From NCBI GenBank assembly GCA_942159475.1, contig OW804094.1:22915323-22979322 (forward strand): DNA of 64,000 nucleotides, given 5' to 3'. The position numbers and the translations under genes are program-made. This document shows, piece after piece, positions 42,827-54,085 of this stretch (positions are counted from its first letter, which is position 1; each line of letters begins with the position of its first letter). The notes under the pieces were generated by a model. That model saw nothing but the letters and a program-made list of their open reading frames with translations. It was not told the origin of the DNA and made no database searches. The DNA comes from Sthenelais limicola. Lineage: Eukaryota; Annelida; Polychaeta; Phyllodocida; Sigalionidae.

Positions 42827-43061
42827 GAGTCAGATTTTCAGAAAATGCACAATCTACATTTCTTCACATCTATCAAATTCTGCTAAATTAGAGCAAAAAA
42901 TAATAAATACTGAGTATATCTGAATGTATTCTGTATTGTGTTCATCCAATAAACCTGTCTGGTTATGTTGAACTGTATTCTGAACCTGATTTTCGTCTTA
43001 ATTTTGGGTTATTTGAGAAGATTGGTGAAGGTGAATTGTACATTGTCTGTCGATTTCACCC
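42827..43061 (+). mobile_element. MITE family A, variant right end
   Basis: Left end GAGTCAGATTTTCAGAAAATGC, right end TGTCTGTCGATTTCACCC. Confidence 0.82.
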
Positions 43062-43388
43062 AACTATTATTGTGCTTTCTATTATTGGCTTTTAATTTGT
43101 CTGGAACGTGCCGTGATAGTCGCCGACAAGAACGGAACTTTCTTTGCATTGAAAAGAAATTAACACGGTGATGAAATAGACATTTCTTTCCTTTTGTTTG
43201 TTGTTGTAAAATTCAAAAAGTGGCCATAATCGAAAGTCCATTGTTCTCCGGTTTAAACGTTTAAAGGCCTCGTCTGTATGAGGTGATCCTAGCGACTGCA
43301 AATATTGGATCCTGAAGACAACATTTATGGACAATTTCTTAAACTGCATTCTCAGCTATTGCGGCAAAACAAATCTACTTTTCTTTTA

Positions 43389-43500
43389 AACACTTTTATT
43401 GGCAGAATTTCACAAATGTGATATGTCTCATATCCAATCAAGGTATATATTATAGTAACAGTTAAACAATAAACACGAGGATGTCACTGGAAGTGACGGT
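43389..43500 (-). mobile_element. retroposon 3' end
   Basis: Reverse strand ..CACATTTGTGAAATTCTGCCAATAAAAGTG, shared with 49945-50000 and with 57405-57432 on the plus strand. Confidence 0.55.
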
Positions 43501-44219
43501 CGAGTGGCCGCCCCTAGTTTATTCAAGGAAAAATAAAAAAATATATTTGGGGGAACATATACAGATACATTTATAACGCATTAACTTCATAAATTACATC
43601 AGGATAGATCAATCTCACCTAATAAGTACTACAAATGTATTATCCTGAACTATTCCATTTTATACATATCTACGTTATACGTAAACAAGACTTTTTAAAA
43701 CTTTTGGGCCTCTACTAAAAGAACAAGCAATACATATGTATAAGATTTCAGTTCACAGATGGTTATAAGACAAATAGTAGTACAATTAACACCGATTTAA
43801 GGCGTTTTACAGCATTCATGTTCCCATCCTTTCGACAAACAATATTATACATTTTTCTTAATGTTAACTCAACTTAACTCATCTCTCACAAGCACAATAT
43901 CAGTTCATCCAATTCTCAGCCTGTTTCAGATAATAACTGATAAGATGAGTAGATTTGGTAAGATTTGCTTTGTCATTACTTAATTATTGCGTGGCTAATT
44001 GTAGCTATAACCAGAGATACCGACAATAGTCAGACAGGGTGCTAGAACACCCGCCTGTATATATACATGCACACTTTTGTACACATTCTTTCTAACGTGT
44101 ATTTTATCCTGTATTTTGTATTATGTACCTGATAATCTACTCTAGTTTGCTAGTCAACTTGTATCACCTAGTACCGTTCTTTTCTATCAGTAATCAAACA
44201 ACTTATGGGATGTTCGGAA
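43501..44219. other. unassigned AT-rich DNA
   Basis: No recognised gene or repeat; it may be the body of the retroposon whose 3' end is at 43389. Confidence 0.4.
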
Positions 44220-44342
44220 GAGCTGTGACAGTCACAGACAATATTCCTTTTCCATTCTTTTCTTTATCTTTATGCACTTAATATATATGACAACGAGTGT
44301 ACATGTGAAATGGAAATAAAATCTTATGATAATAATAACTGA
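44220..44342 (+). mobile_element. retroposon 3' tail
   Basis: GTGAAATGGAAATAAAATCTTATGATAATAATAACTG: polyadenylation signal with a simple A/T tail, related to 12074-12150 and 27726-27800. Confidence 0.5.
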
Positions 44343-44688
44343 GGACACAACTTTAAGACTCTTTCACTGGGATAAAATACATTAGGTATGCCGAATAACA
44401 TTCTTATAAGAATCATATTTCAAACAATTAATTTGAGTCCGAGAGCTGGGTCTTTCCTGTCCCATATTGTGTCTGCTACGTAATTCAATGCCCCCGAAAT
44501 AGGAAGTATAAACCATCCAACATAAGTTGACTCAATTTTTTATTTTTTTGTGGATAAATCCTGACACAATTTCATGGAAGCAAGGCATACAGATAAAATC
44601 GAAATCATAATATTACTATCATTTTTATTCTTCTACTATTTCCTATGCTAAAACTGGACCAATTCAGAAAAAACCCACTAGGGGATAT

Positions 44689-44925
44689 GGGTCAGATTTT
44701 CAGAAAATGTACAATACACCTTCACCAATCCTCTCAAATAATCCATATTTAAGACAAACATAAGCTTCAAAATGCAGTTTAACAAAACAGAACTGATACT
44801 TTAAATCAATATGCGACACCAAATATACTCAGATATACCCTGTATTCTTCTTTTTTCAGCCTAATTTAGCAGAATTTCCTAAATGTGTAGAGCTGCCAAT
44901 TATACATTTTCTGAAAATCTGACCC
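44689..44925 (-). mobile_element. MITE family A, full length
   Basis: ATAT at 44685-44688 and 44926-44929. Confidence 0.92.
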
Positions 44926-44929
44926 ATAT

Positions 44930-45250
44930 ATTGATTACACCCTGTATAAATATATGCAATGACAAGATCTTGGGAAAAATATAATAATGATACAATGAAT
45001 CAGAGAAAGAAACACACCCCTGTATCTGAATACACTGAAATCTTATGCTCAAGTTAACTGGGAAAGACTGTAGGTACTTAAGTGTTTCCCATTTCTTGAA
45101 ATGAACATGTGAGAGGAGCTAGGACTGACGGTTTATCACGAGCGACCACCCGCATGATGGCCCGGCCGTGGCTGAGGGGAAAAACAAGTTTTTGTTTTGT
45201 TTGTTTAAAGCTGCGTTCTCTGCTATTATGACAAAGACAATCTTACCAAT
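44930..45250. other. unassigned
   Basis: No recognised gene or repeat. Confidence 0.4.
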
Positions 45251-45455
45251 TTCACTCATATTATGACTTATAGGACTGGATTCATCAATATTCTGCTGCT
45301 GTTATATGCTTATACAAAGAGTGACTCATATTATGACTTATAGGACTGGATTTATCAATATTCTGCTGCTGTTATATGTGTATATAAGAGTTATCCATAT
45401 TATGACTTATAGGACTGAATTTATCAATATTCTGCTGCTGTTATATATGATTGTA
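45251..45455 (+). repeat. 70-bp tandem repeat, three units
   Basis: Units begin CATATTATGACTTATAGGAC (about 45259, 45328, 45398) and share ATCAATATTCTGCTGCTGTT. A single diverged unit lies at about 46990-47040. Confidence 0.88.
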
Positions 45456-45577
45456 CAAGAATTTAAAGTAGAATTGGTCGAGCAAAGACTGAAAAATGAT
45501 GAATATGTGTATGCATGAAAAAAAATAAAGCGATATTTCATGATGGTCAATCACTAGGTAAGTAGTTAAATATTAAG

Positions 45578-45744
45578 ATATAACTAAACGCGAGCTGCAT
45601 ATGGGGAAACGTATTCACAAAACGCAAGTGGCTTTTGGTGAGTGTCTTTCACAAGTGCCGAAGGCACGCGTGAAAGACACTCGCCAAAAGCCACGAGCGT
45701 TTTGTGAATGCGTTGCCCCATATGCAGCTCAAGTTTAGTTATAT
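45578..45744. repeat. 167-bp near-perfect palindrome
   Basis: Arms run from ATATAACTAAAC..AGCTGCATATGGGG to CCCCATATGCAGCT..GTTTAGTTATAT, with CTTTTGGTGAGTGTCTTTCAC paired to GTGAAAGACACTCGCCAAAAG around a 17-base loop. Likely a foldback MITE. Confidence 0.88.
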
Positions 45745-45785
45745 TTTTATGCCATGATATATATTTAAGAGTTATTTATGAGTTA

Positions 45786-45965
45786 TTTACCTTCATTGCA
45801 TGTCTCGCAACCCTCGGACTCGGCAAAAACAAGCGCTTACAATGTTGCGTCACGAAATGAGCGTCATGAAATGAGCGTCATTGATTGGCGCAATTAAATT
45901 TACGCAACCAATCAAAATAACGTTGTAGATTGGTTGCATTCGAAAAACGGATTCCACTAGTGCAA
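45786..45965 (+). mobile_element. dispersed repeat J
   Basis: CTCGGCAAAA..ATGAGCGTCATTGATTGG..TAAATTTACGCAACCAATCAAAA..GGATTCCACTAGTG matches 60195-60370 in reverse. It may be part of a longer element with the adjacent palindrome. Confidence 0.7.
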
Positions 45966-46067
45966 TCCAGGCATGTTTATGCCATGGGCTAATCTGGCCA
46001 TGTTTTTGTGAATACGCACACCTATCATGGCATAAACTCCTTAGGGTAACCTCAGACATGCATAAAT

Positions 46068-46302
46068 GGGTCAGATTTTCAGAAAATGTACAGTTCACCT
46101 TCAACAATCTTCTCAAATAACCCATATTTAAGACAGAAATGAGCTTCAAATAGCAGTTTTACATAACAGAACTGATATTTTAAATCAATGCGATACCAAA
46201 TATAATCAGATATACCCGGTAATAATCATTTTCCAGCCTAATTTAGCAAAATTTACTAAATATATAGTGCTGCCAATTATACATTTTCTGAAAATCTGAC
46301 TC
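46068..46302 (-). mobile_element. MITE family A with AAAT duplication
   Basis: AAAT at 46064-46067 and 46303-46306. Right end CTGACTC. Confidence 0.93.
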
Positions 46303-46530
46303 AAATACATTCAAATTCATGATCTGGTAGATTCCATACATGGTATTCCATCTAAAAACAGCGCTAATCAACTCTACAAATAAAAACATTTTGATTAAGT
46401 GTTCTTGTGGAAACGAGTCTTCTAGTGTTTGATTATGAATATTGATGATTTATAAGTTAAAGATCTCCACCTAATAGGACTTCATGAGAGCCACTTAATT
46501 CCTGGGTGTTTGTTTTATTTTTTCTTTAAT
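46303..46530. other. unassigned
   Basis: Nothing recognised. Confidence 0.4.
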
Positions 46531-46879
46531 AGGGGATTTGCATAGCCGCCATTTTGAATCTTGATTCGCATGGAATTATGGGTGTAATGGTACAGTATAA
46601 TTCTATAAAAAAAAACATGCCTTGTTCAGCATGAAATATTTATCAATGCTCGGATATCAATATTAATATGTCATACATGTTTCCCTGGCATAAGTCTTCA
46701 TCTTTCCCATCATGCATTTGGTTTTCATAGATCATTTACAAAAGCTATGATGTTGATAAAAACATTCTTGCAATCTTTGATAGAAATGTTGCCAAATATT
46801 TGTTTGCCAGATTTGAACTGAATCAGCCCCAGCATGCACTGTGACAGACATGCGCAGTGAGGCATGCAACTCCCCTATT
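46531..46879 (-). mobile_element. MITE family C, inverted full copy
   Basis: AATAGGGGATTTGCATAGCC at the left to CATGCAACTCCCCTATT at the right. Reverse of 32652-32980. Confidence 0.87.
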
Positions 46880-47417
46880 GTTTCCATTTATTTGTGACCA
46901 GATATTGAACTAGTTTATCTTTTCTCTAATAGCGAATTTAAAGCTGTTTTCGCAGAGTGATACGACAAAATGAATCTTACCAATTGTACTCGTATTATGG
47001 CTTATAGGACTAACAAGGATTTAACAATATTCTAAGAATATAACTGTAAAAACTCGAAGTGAATCAACCGAGAGAAAACGGCCGCCGCTAAGCGATAATA
47101 AGTGAAGTCATCATAGGAAGGGATTCGGGTGGGTCCTCCAAATACAAATGAGAACGTTTTTGAAGCCCCGCAGGAAAAAAAAATGTACAAAATCCTCCAA
47201 AATTTTGGTCAAACGACATTTAGATGGGTTGGGAAAGAATGGAACAAAAAGTAGAAAATATCTAGTTTTTGGCCAACGTTATTTTTTTTTTAAATATTTT
47301 TATTGGCCAATTACATTAACAATTTTAAACCTCATAATCACAATCAAATACGCATAGCAGTTCACGCAGCTATAGTTCATGCGTTGCCCGTGCAAACGGA
47401 GTTATATAAGATAATAT
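46880..47417. other. unassigned, with decayed block shared with 31.7 kb
   Basis: 47148-47250 in one plus frame reads KPRRKKKCTKSSKILVKRHLDGLGKNG, resembling broken sequence at 31715-31800. No known family was recognised. Confidence 0.4.
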
Positions 47418-47652
47418 GGGTCAGATTTTCAGAAAATCTACAATTCTTCTTCACCAATCCTCTCAAATAACCCACATTTAAGACAAAAATGAGCTTCAAA
47501 ATGCAGTTTAACATAACAGAACTGATACTTTAAATCAATGTGATCCCAAATATACTCAAATATTCCCGGTATTCTTAATTTTTCAGCCAAATTTAGCAGA
47601 ATTTACTAAATGTGTAGAGCTGCCAATTGTACATTTCCTGAAAATCTGACCC
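47418..47652 (-). mobile_element. MITE family A, full length
   Basis: Complete; left flank ATAT, right flank AAGG. Confidence 0.9.
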
Positions 47653-47998
47653 AAGGATGACCACGTAGGCCTAAATTATGATTAAACAGAAAAATCAAGT
47701 TATTAAGCTTCCAATACATGGCTCATCTATACAAATGGATAATATATGCGAATGTCAAATAAAGCTTCCAAACATCAATACATACGTTAACTGAGAATGT
47801 AGCTTTAAACATGTTCAGCTCAGACTGAGAAGAATGTTGTATTACGTAATATTTTTGACTGAATAAAAATCGTTAAATCATACAAATCTATTTACTATCT
47901 TACACAGTTATTACCTATAGTCCCTTTAAGAGAATAGGGAATTGGTGAAGGCCTGGTTAGATGAAGCTGGCGTGATCAGTTCAGCTTATAACACCATA
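47653..47998 (+). other. retroposon-like tail, otherwise unassigned
   Basis: ACTGAGAATG..GTAATATTTTTGACTGAATAAAAATCG near 47790-47872 resembles 5630-5689. Confidence 0.4.
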
Positions 47999-48234
47999 GG
48001 GTCATATTCTCAGAAAATGCACAATTGGCAGCTGTCCACATTTGAGTAAATTCTGCTAAATTAGGCTGTAATTTGGTCAATACTAGGTAAATTCGAGTAT
48101 ATTCGGCATTGTTTTGATTCTAGCAATCTGTTTGGTTAGATTGAACTGTATTTTGAACTTTATTTTCGTCTGAAATGTGGGTTATTTGAGAGAATTGGTG
48201 AAGGTGAATTGTACATTTTCTGACGACTTCACCC
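47999..48234 (+). mobile_element. MITE family A, variant right end
   Basis: GGGTCATATTCTCAGAAAATGC at the left, TTCTGACGACTTCACCC at the right. Flanks CATA and ATCA. Confidence 0.86.
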
Positions 48235-48450
48235 ATCAGCGTTCACTCCACCATGGCCAGGCTAATCGCAAGTGATCGCTCTATCCGATTGTATCAATCG
48301 CCAATCAACTTGTAACGATTTAAGACTTGCGATCGCAATGAATAAACACAGACACTTGTGAATTAATGGTCGAATTTACTTGTCATGTCATCAATTAGAT
48401 AAGCCTTTTTAGGCGATGAATAAAAGCTGACGGTTACTTCTACTTGTTTT

Positions 48451-49290
48451 GAGTGAGTGAGTGAGATTGTTTGCTTTACGCCCTTATCAACACAGTTAAT
48501 ATGGTTATATCAAGGGTGGGAGAGCTGAGAGGGAGTGAGTGAGTGAGATTGGTTGCATTACGCCCTTATCAACACATTTAATATGGTTATATCAAGGGTG
48601 GGAGAGCTGAGAGGGAGTGAGTGAGTGAGATTGGTTGCTTTACGCCCTTATCAACACATTTAATATGGTTATATCAAGGGCGGGAGAGCTGAGAGGGAGT
48701 GAGTGAGTGAGATTGGTTGCTTTACGCCCTTATTAACACATTTAAGATGGTTATATCAAGGGCGGGAGAGCTGAGAGGGAGTGAGTGAGTGAGATTGGTT
48801 GCTTTACGCCCTTATCAACACATTTAAGATGGTTATATCAAGGGCGGGAGAGCTGAGAGTGAGTGAGTGAGTGAGATTGGTTGCTTTACGCCCTTATCAA
48901 CACATTTAAGATGGTTATATCAAGGGCGGGAGAGCTGAGAGGGAGTGAGTGAGTGAGATTGGTTGCTTTACGCCCTTATCAACACATTTAATATGGTTAT
49001 ATCAAGGGCGGGAGAGCTGAGAGGGAGTGAGTGAGTGAGATTGGTTGCTTTACGCCCTTATCAACACATTTAATATGGTTATATCAAGGGCAGGAGAGCT
49101 GAGAGGGAGTGAGTGAGTGAGATTGGTTGCTTTATGCCCTTTTCAACACATTTAATATGGTTATATCAAGGGCGGGAGACCTGAGAGGGAGTGAGCGAGA
49201 TTGGTTGCTTTACGCCCTTATCAACACTTCGAAGTGTTATATCAAGGGCGGGAGAGCTGAGAGGGAGGCAGTTTATGATCATACCCAGGA
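48451..49290 (+). repeat. 82-bp tandem array of dispersed repeat E
   Basis: About ten units of 82 bp: GTGAGTGAGTGAGATTGGTT, GCTTTACGCCCTTATCAACA, ATATCAAGGGCGGGAGAGCT, GAGAGGGA. Units are highly similar, implying recent amplification. The last unit keeps the CACTTCGAAGTG hairpin centre and continues into GGCAGTTTATGATCATACCCAGG as in the dispersed copies. Confidence 0.95.
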
Positions 49291-49325
49291 AATATTGGGT
49301 CATATTGGGTCATATTGGGTCATAT
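49291..49325 (+). repeat. three copies of ATATTGGGTC
   Basis: Short 12-bp direct repeats (ATTGGGTCATATTGGGTCAT) directly after the 82-bp array. Confidence 0.7.
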
Positions 49326-49335
49326 TTTTATCCTA

Positions 49336-49441
49336 CTGTTTACTATCATTGGAATCGACTTCATTTCATCTTTCCGAATATGTTGATATCTCAAAAATCG
49401 AATTTTAACGGATTGTCACTCATTTTCCTGAAACACATCAC
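49336..49441 (+). mobile_element. MITE family B, right-end fragment
   Basis: CTATCATTGGAATCGACTTC through CTCATTTTCCTGAAACACATCAC. The next B copy begins 4 bp later. Confidence 0.78.
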
Positions 49442-49445
49442 ATTT

Positions 49446-49841
49446 GTGATGTATTATAGAAGAATGAGTCACAAGTCGCATTATTGCTATTTTTCAAAGT
49501 GTTTTTCTCACCAGATCTCTTTTTTGAAATGTTGGTTTAGCACTTATAGGCATATGAATCTATGTAACAAATTTCAGGATATTGTATCAAATATATTCTT
49601 CCGTTTTGAAGGCCTTCATATGGAGTATATTTAATTACTTTACTGATAATTGCCCATCCAGAAACATTGCAGACTGACTTTTTTCAAAAATAAAAATATC
49701 AAACTTAAAATATAGAAATACTTATTAGGTGTCCTAGTGTTTACTATCATTGGAATCACATTGATCTCCTCTTTTTAAACATGGTGATATCTTAAAATCC
49801 ATATTTTGCGACTTATGACTCATTTTTCTGAAACACATCAC
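49446..49841 (+). mobile_element. MITE family B, full length, ATTT duplication
   Basis: 396 bp; left end GTGATGTATTATAGAAGAATGAG. ATTT at 49442-49445 and 49842-49845. Confidence 0.9.
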
Positions 49842-49944
49842 ATTTAAGGACACTAATGTTGTTTTTGTTTTGAGGAACACGATTCAGAAAATAATGCATG
49901 CTTCTTTTGAATAGGGAAAATTCCCCTTCTCATACCCTGCCGCT

Positions 49945-50466
49945 TTTTTTTCAACATTTTATTAGGCAGATTTTCACAAATGTCTCATATCCTATAAAGA
50001 TATGTACAATTTTAACGATTAACTTCAATACATATATGACGAATATAGTGAGAGTATTGCCCTCAGTTGTATGAATTAGACAAAGAAAATTACATACAAT
50101 AGTACCTTACATCAACGATTTTTTTTGCATTTAGGCTTCTATTCTAAAAAAAAGAAAACACATATATTTCATAAGATTACATTCGCTGTCGATAAGAAAC
50201 AACTGATATATCAATGTTTCTCGTTGCTTCACAGTACTAACTAAAATTTCCAATGCCATTTTGTTTCATTCAAAACAATATAACATTAGCTATCCAGTTA
50301 TCAGACAATTTTAGATGCGTTTTCAACAATGCCCATGTCATTTTCTTGGCATTTAAAGGAAGTTTATTCCAAACTCTTGAATTTGAACTTAAAAAATGTT
50401 TATAGTCGAGTTCCAGAGAATTCTAATTTTAGAAACCAAGCGATGCTATATATAATTTCTACATTT
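49945..50466 (-). mobile_element. dispersed repeat F, 3' part with polyadenylation signal
   Basis: On the reverse strand it ends TGTGAAAATCTGCCTAATAAAATGTTGAAAAA, so this is the 3' end of a retroposon. The remainder matches 1611-1925 and 2501-2570. It is interrupted by a family G composite at 50467-50847 and continues to 50965. Confidence 0.7.
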
Positions 50467-50847
50467 CAGTCTAGGCCTAAAGTTGAGAGAGTCCCTTCAA
50501 ATGAAGGGAAAGATTTTAGATTTAGATTTTAAAATATTTTATTCAGGTCATTGAACATTTTCATACGTACAGTACAAATATTCTCAGGACAGCCTGATAT
50601 GCCAAAAGGTATTTTCTCGCCTCAAATCACGTCCCCCTAAATCCAGTCTAGGCCGAAACTTGAGAGAGTCCCAGCAAACGAAGGGAAAGACTCTCGCTTC
50701 AAACCGCAAAGTGCTATTATAATTTCATTAAGAGCGCAAAATGTCATTATATTCCCAATAAAACGCCTAGTCCTGGGTCAGGAAACTACTTAGCGAAAGA
50801 GGCTGTCATACCAGTATTATCTGATCGAAGCGTTTGGACCTAGAGTG
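50467..50847 (-). mobile_element. composite family G insertion with ATTT duplication
   Basis: Starts CAGTCTAGGCC and ends CCTAGAGTG. ATTT at 50463-50466 and 50848-50851, single in the empty F copy near 2565. It contains an older G left end (50467-50515), a short retroposon tail ((TAAAATCT)n and reverse AATAAA, 50516-50595), more G body, then a complete G copy at 50644-50847. Confidence 0.75.
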
Positions 50848-50965
50848 ATTTATGTTTTATATTTGTATGAATATGAACCTTATTTAATAAATGATAAGTA
50901 GTCTTATCGAAATAACATCATCAAAATGTAAATCTTAATAACGTTAGCATACATAATTTCCACAT
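50848..50965 (-). mobile_element. dispersed repeat F, remainder
   Basis: Continuation of F after the G insertion (TTTGTATGAATATGAACC..TAATTTCC), matching 2566-2690. Confidence 0.65.
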
Positions 50966-51345
50966 ATGGGATCTTAAGCTTTCTCTGACTGGCTTTTATT
51001 AAGGGAATTTAACAATGTCCGTCGTGCACAGGGGAGGTATAAAGGTATATGGAAGGATAAAGAACAATTGCAATATACATGAGACAATATGTGAGCGAGG
51101 TGAGAATAATATCTAACTTATCAACCTGTAATCATACACATTAATATGGGGAGATATGCAAATATGATATGATATGATGTCTGGGAACCACAAAGCGTTG
51201 ACAGACAAGGCAGTTTAGTAATTTTTTTTATATTTTTTTTAAACAACTTTATTCAATATGTCAACAAAGCAGCACCATCCGGGGCGATTAACATCTTGGT
51301 ACAAAGGCCCTTTTGTCCTCATCTGATGAACTTCGATAATAAAGA
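50966..51345 (-). mobile_element. retroposon 3' ends, weak
   Basis: Two reverse-strand AATAAA-type ends: TTAAATTCCCTTAATAAAAGCC near 50995-51020 and TATTGAATAAAGTTGTTTAAAAA near 51236-51262. No internal protein similarity. Confidence 0.4.
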
Positions 51346-53019
51346 TTTATTGTGTGATACAAAGGATACATAGAATCAATTTTCTACTTCGACTAATACC
51401 TACGATAAAATATAGGAATATATAATTAGGTTACGAAGTGGACCTGTATGAACATTTCTGTGGCTTTATGCCTAGCTTCTAATTTTTCAACCTACTAAGT
51501 AAGAGCATAAGTATAAGGTAGGTCCGATTGACCATCTGTTTACAATTCCTACTAACATCTCGAGGAGATATAGGTATCCCTCAATATCAAGTACCAAAGT
51601 GAGCATGCAAACATGCAAACATGAGCTGCAAGCATGGAAGAGGGGTTAGTTTAGTAATTCTTAACCATTGAAACAACAGTCACAGAAGTGTAAGGCTATT
51701 AATGAATGCTGGAATTAAACTGTCCCAAATGCAACAGATGCACATATATAGGTATTGTTATAAAAGATCACAGAACACTAACACATACATGTGTTTATTT
51801 AACCAAATACTCAATAAAAATAAGTTTAAGTATAATACATACCTCCCCAAAAAAATGATTTCTGATCTAATGAGGGGAAAGAATGGAATGTGATGACCTG
51901 AATAAATAGATATTTTTTTGCTTCGAATTAACAAAATCCACATTATTTTAATGTGATTGAGAAAAATACGTGATCTAAAGCACGCTTTTTACATTTTAAA
52001 GGGGTGACTTCAAGAAAATTTACAAGGGGCTAATTTGATTTTTATCTTTCATTTAGTCCATCCACGAGGGGAGGTAATTGTACCTAATTCATTTTGTGCC
52101 TGCACTCTTAAAACAAATGTTCCTCTTAAAGTGACACATATCACTGAGCTCCCGATTTGGGGAAAGTTTGCCTGAATTTCAACTATGGTCTAGATTAGTA
52201 TAATTGTAATGTAAACCCGGGAGAATTAATGTAAGAATTACATATATTTCGTGTATTTAAGAGTTTAAAACTCCAATTTCGTAGGGTACCTCTATCACAC
52301 CATAGTCTCTCAGATATGGCAGTTAGAAGAGGTCTCGCCGCCTGTATGCATCTTATCTTAATTAGTTGAGTGATACCAGCTGGCTGGGACAGGGTAAATA
52401 TGTGACCATCTACCTCCTGACTCGCTCCTACTTCACACTCCTCCACCATGCTCCAATGGCAGCACTCTATTGTCAAGTTACTTGCCTCTCTCAGATTTAA
52501 ATTCCCCGTTGGAATCCTTGCCACATATATCAACAACTATCAAATAATCTAAGGAATATAGAACTCTGGTATTCCGCACAAATGTCCCTAGTTATGCAAG
52601 TTATCGAATACCACAACATATTTCTAAATGAAAGATAATGATCTTGGCCACTTTAAGAGCACTTCTATTTACATGTCATGAGACATTTTCTTTCGTTTTA
52701 GGCGGTTTTTGTATTTCGTTATAAAAAAACTTCTGCTTTCATTAAAGATCCTTTAGGTTTCTATGATACGTTTTAAACTTTAAATACTAAAATATTTAAG
52801 TTTCGAAAGAGAAAATTTCACTATAAGCAGTCGGAAATATTAGATAGAAAATATGATTTACGAAAATTACTAGAGGTCTGTTGGGACATGTCTACCAACT
52901 TCCATTTCTAACAATGTAGACACTCGGTAGAAGGAAATGGCAAGAAAGCCGTCATTAATTCCATGATGTATACGTCAGGAGGTCCTGTCACATCTTTCAA
53001 CTTGCGTGCTCCAAATTAA
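51346..53019. other. largest repeat-poor stretch; no gene confirmed
   Basis: Contains a 113-codon minus-strand open frame (52536-52195) with several cysteines, but no recognisable domain and no splice support. It is otherwise AT-rich and lacks the window's repeat families, as expected of host sequence upstream of the candidate promoter at 53020. Confidence 0.4.
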
Positions 53020-53099
53020 GACGTCATTTAGACGTCACGATCAAAGCAGACGACATTTTGCGCGCCGGATGACACCCGAGGCGATTTTGGCGCGAAACC
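53020..53099 (+). promoter_or_regulatory. candidate promoter: twin CRE-like sites and E2F palindrome
   Basis: GACGTCA occurs at 53020-53026 and 53031-53037. TTTTGCGCGCC lies near 53056 and the strong E2F-type TTTTGGCGCGAAA at 53085-53097, three bases before an ATG. Such a cluster suggests a growth- or cell-cycle-regulated TATA-less promoter. CpG-rich compared with its surroundings. Confidence 0.45.
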
Positions 53100-53136
53100 A
53101 TGTCGTCTGCGGACGAGGTAAAACCTTATGTGTCTG
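53100..53136 (+). CDS. candidate first coding exon (partial)
   Basis: ATG at 53100 in the context AACCATGT, reading MSSADEVKPYVS plus one base before the consensus donor G|GTGAGT at 53136/53137. An alternative donor GAG|GTAAAA follows 53117. Without splicing the frame stops at 53142-53144, so a second exon would be needed. None was recognised downstream inside the window, and the protein family is unknown. The case rests on the promoter motifs and the splice donor. Confidence 0.3.
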
Positions 53137-53312
53137 GTGAGTAATGACACAACACTTAACGCGAAATTAGAGATTAAAGCTAATGGAGTTGTATCACTTT
53201 TGCGAATGACATTTCACCGGAGTATGTTTACTCAAGTAGTCTGTTACGAGCTCCAATTTTCCTATGAAGGTATACACAGTAGTCGTTAGCATGTGTGAAG
53301 CCGCTGGTTACC

Positions 53313-53505
53313 TTGGGTCCTGGGTAAGACCATAAAGTGCCTTTCTGTCTTTTTTCTCTGTCTCTCTGTACCTTCTTCTCTATCTCTATTTCCTGGGTAA
53401 GACCATAAACTGCCTCCCTCTCAGCTCTCCCTCCCTTTATATAACCATATTAAATGTGTTGATATTAGGACGTAAAGCAACCAATCTTACTCACTCACTC
53501 ACCTT
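53313..53505 (-). mobile_element. dispersed repeat E, single copy
   Basis: GTCCTGGGTAAGACCATAAAG, CT-rich block, CTCAGCTCTCCCTCCC, GTGTTGATATTAGGACGTAAAGC, ending ACTCACTCACTCAC. Intermediate in completeness between 39795 and 25838. Confidence 0.78.
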
Positions 53506-53599
53506 TTCAGTAGATTTCTACTGATATACTATTGATACGGACTGATATAGACTTAATGGCTACATAAATATACCCTATGATTTGATCAAATTAAATGTG

Positions 53600-53990
53600 T
53601 ATAGATCTATCTATTTGTCTTATCTATCTATCTATCTATCTATCTGCTTGTCTCTTTCTGTATCTCTACCTATCTTTCTGTCTCTTGGTCTGTCTATTTA
53701 TGACATTATGAATATCAATCTATCTGCCTGTGCATCTCTATCTACCTATCTATCTATCTATCTATCTCCCTTATCTATCTGTCTACCTATCGCTTGATCT
53801 TGATCTCGTTTTTATCTCTCTATCTATATGTATATCTATCCATCTGTCTATCTGTCCATCTATCCATCTGTCTGTCTATCCATCTATCCATATATCCAGC
53901 AGTCCATCTAGCAATCTATCTAGCCATCTATCTAGCCATGTGTTTATCTATCTATACACCCATCTATCAGCCTATCTATCTATTCATCTC
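53600..53990 (+). repeat. (TCTA)n microsatellite
   Basis: Imperfect TCTA/TCTG tetranucleotide array of about 390 bp. Open frames of Tyr-Leu-Ser-Ile repeats here are an artefact. Confidence 0.95.
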
Positions 53991-54085
53991 GCTTGTACAT
54001 TTTCTGGAGACTTGACCCAATAATTATATATGTGTTGTTACTTTATTATATCCGTTGAAAAACCTTGCCAATCAAAAAGGAATAA

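Noticed and set aside
52195..52536. 113-codon minus-strand open frame with several cysteines
   Set aside because: No recognisable domain, no splice or promoter support, and a chance frame of this size is plausible in 64 kb.
53582..54023. Open frames rich in Tyr-Leu-Ser-Ile resembling a membrane protein
   Set aside because: Produced by the (TCTA)n microsatellite.
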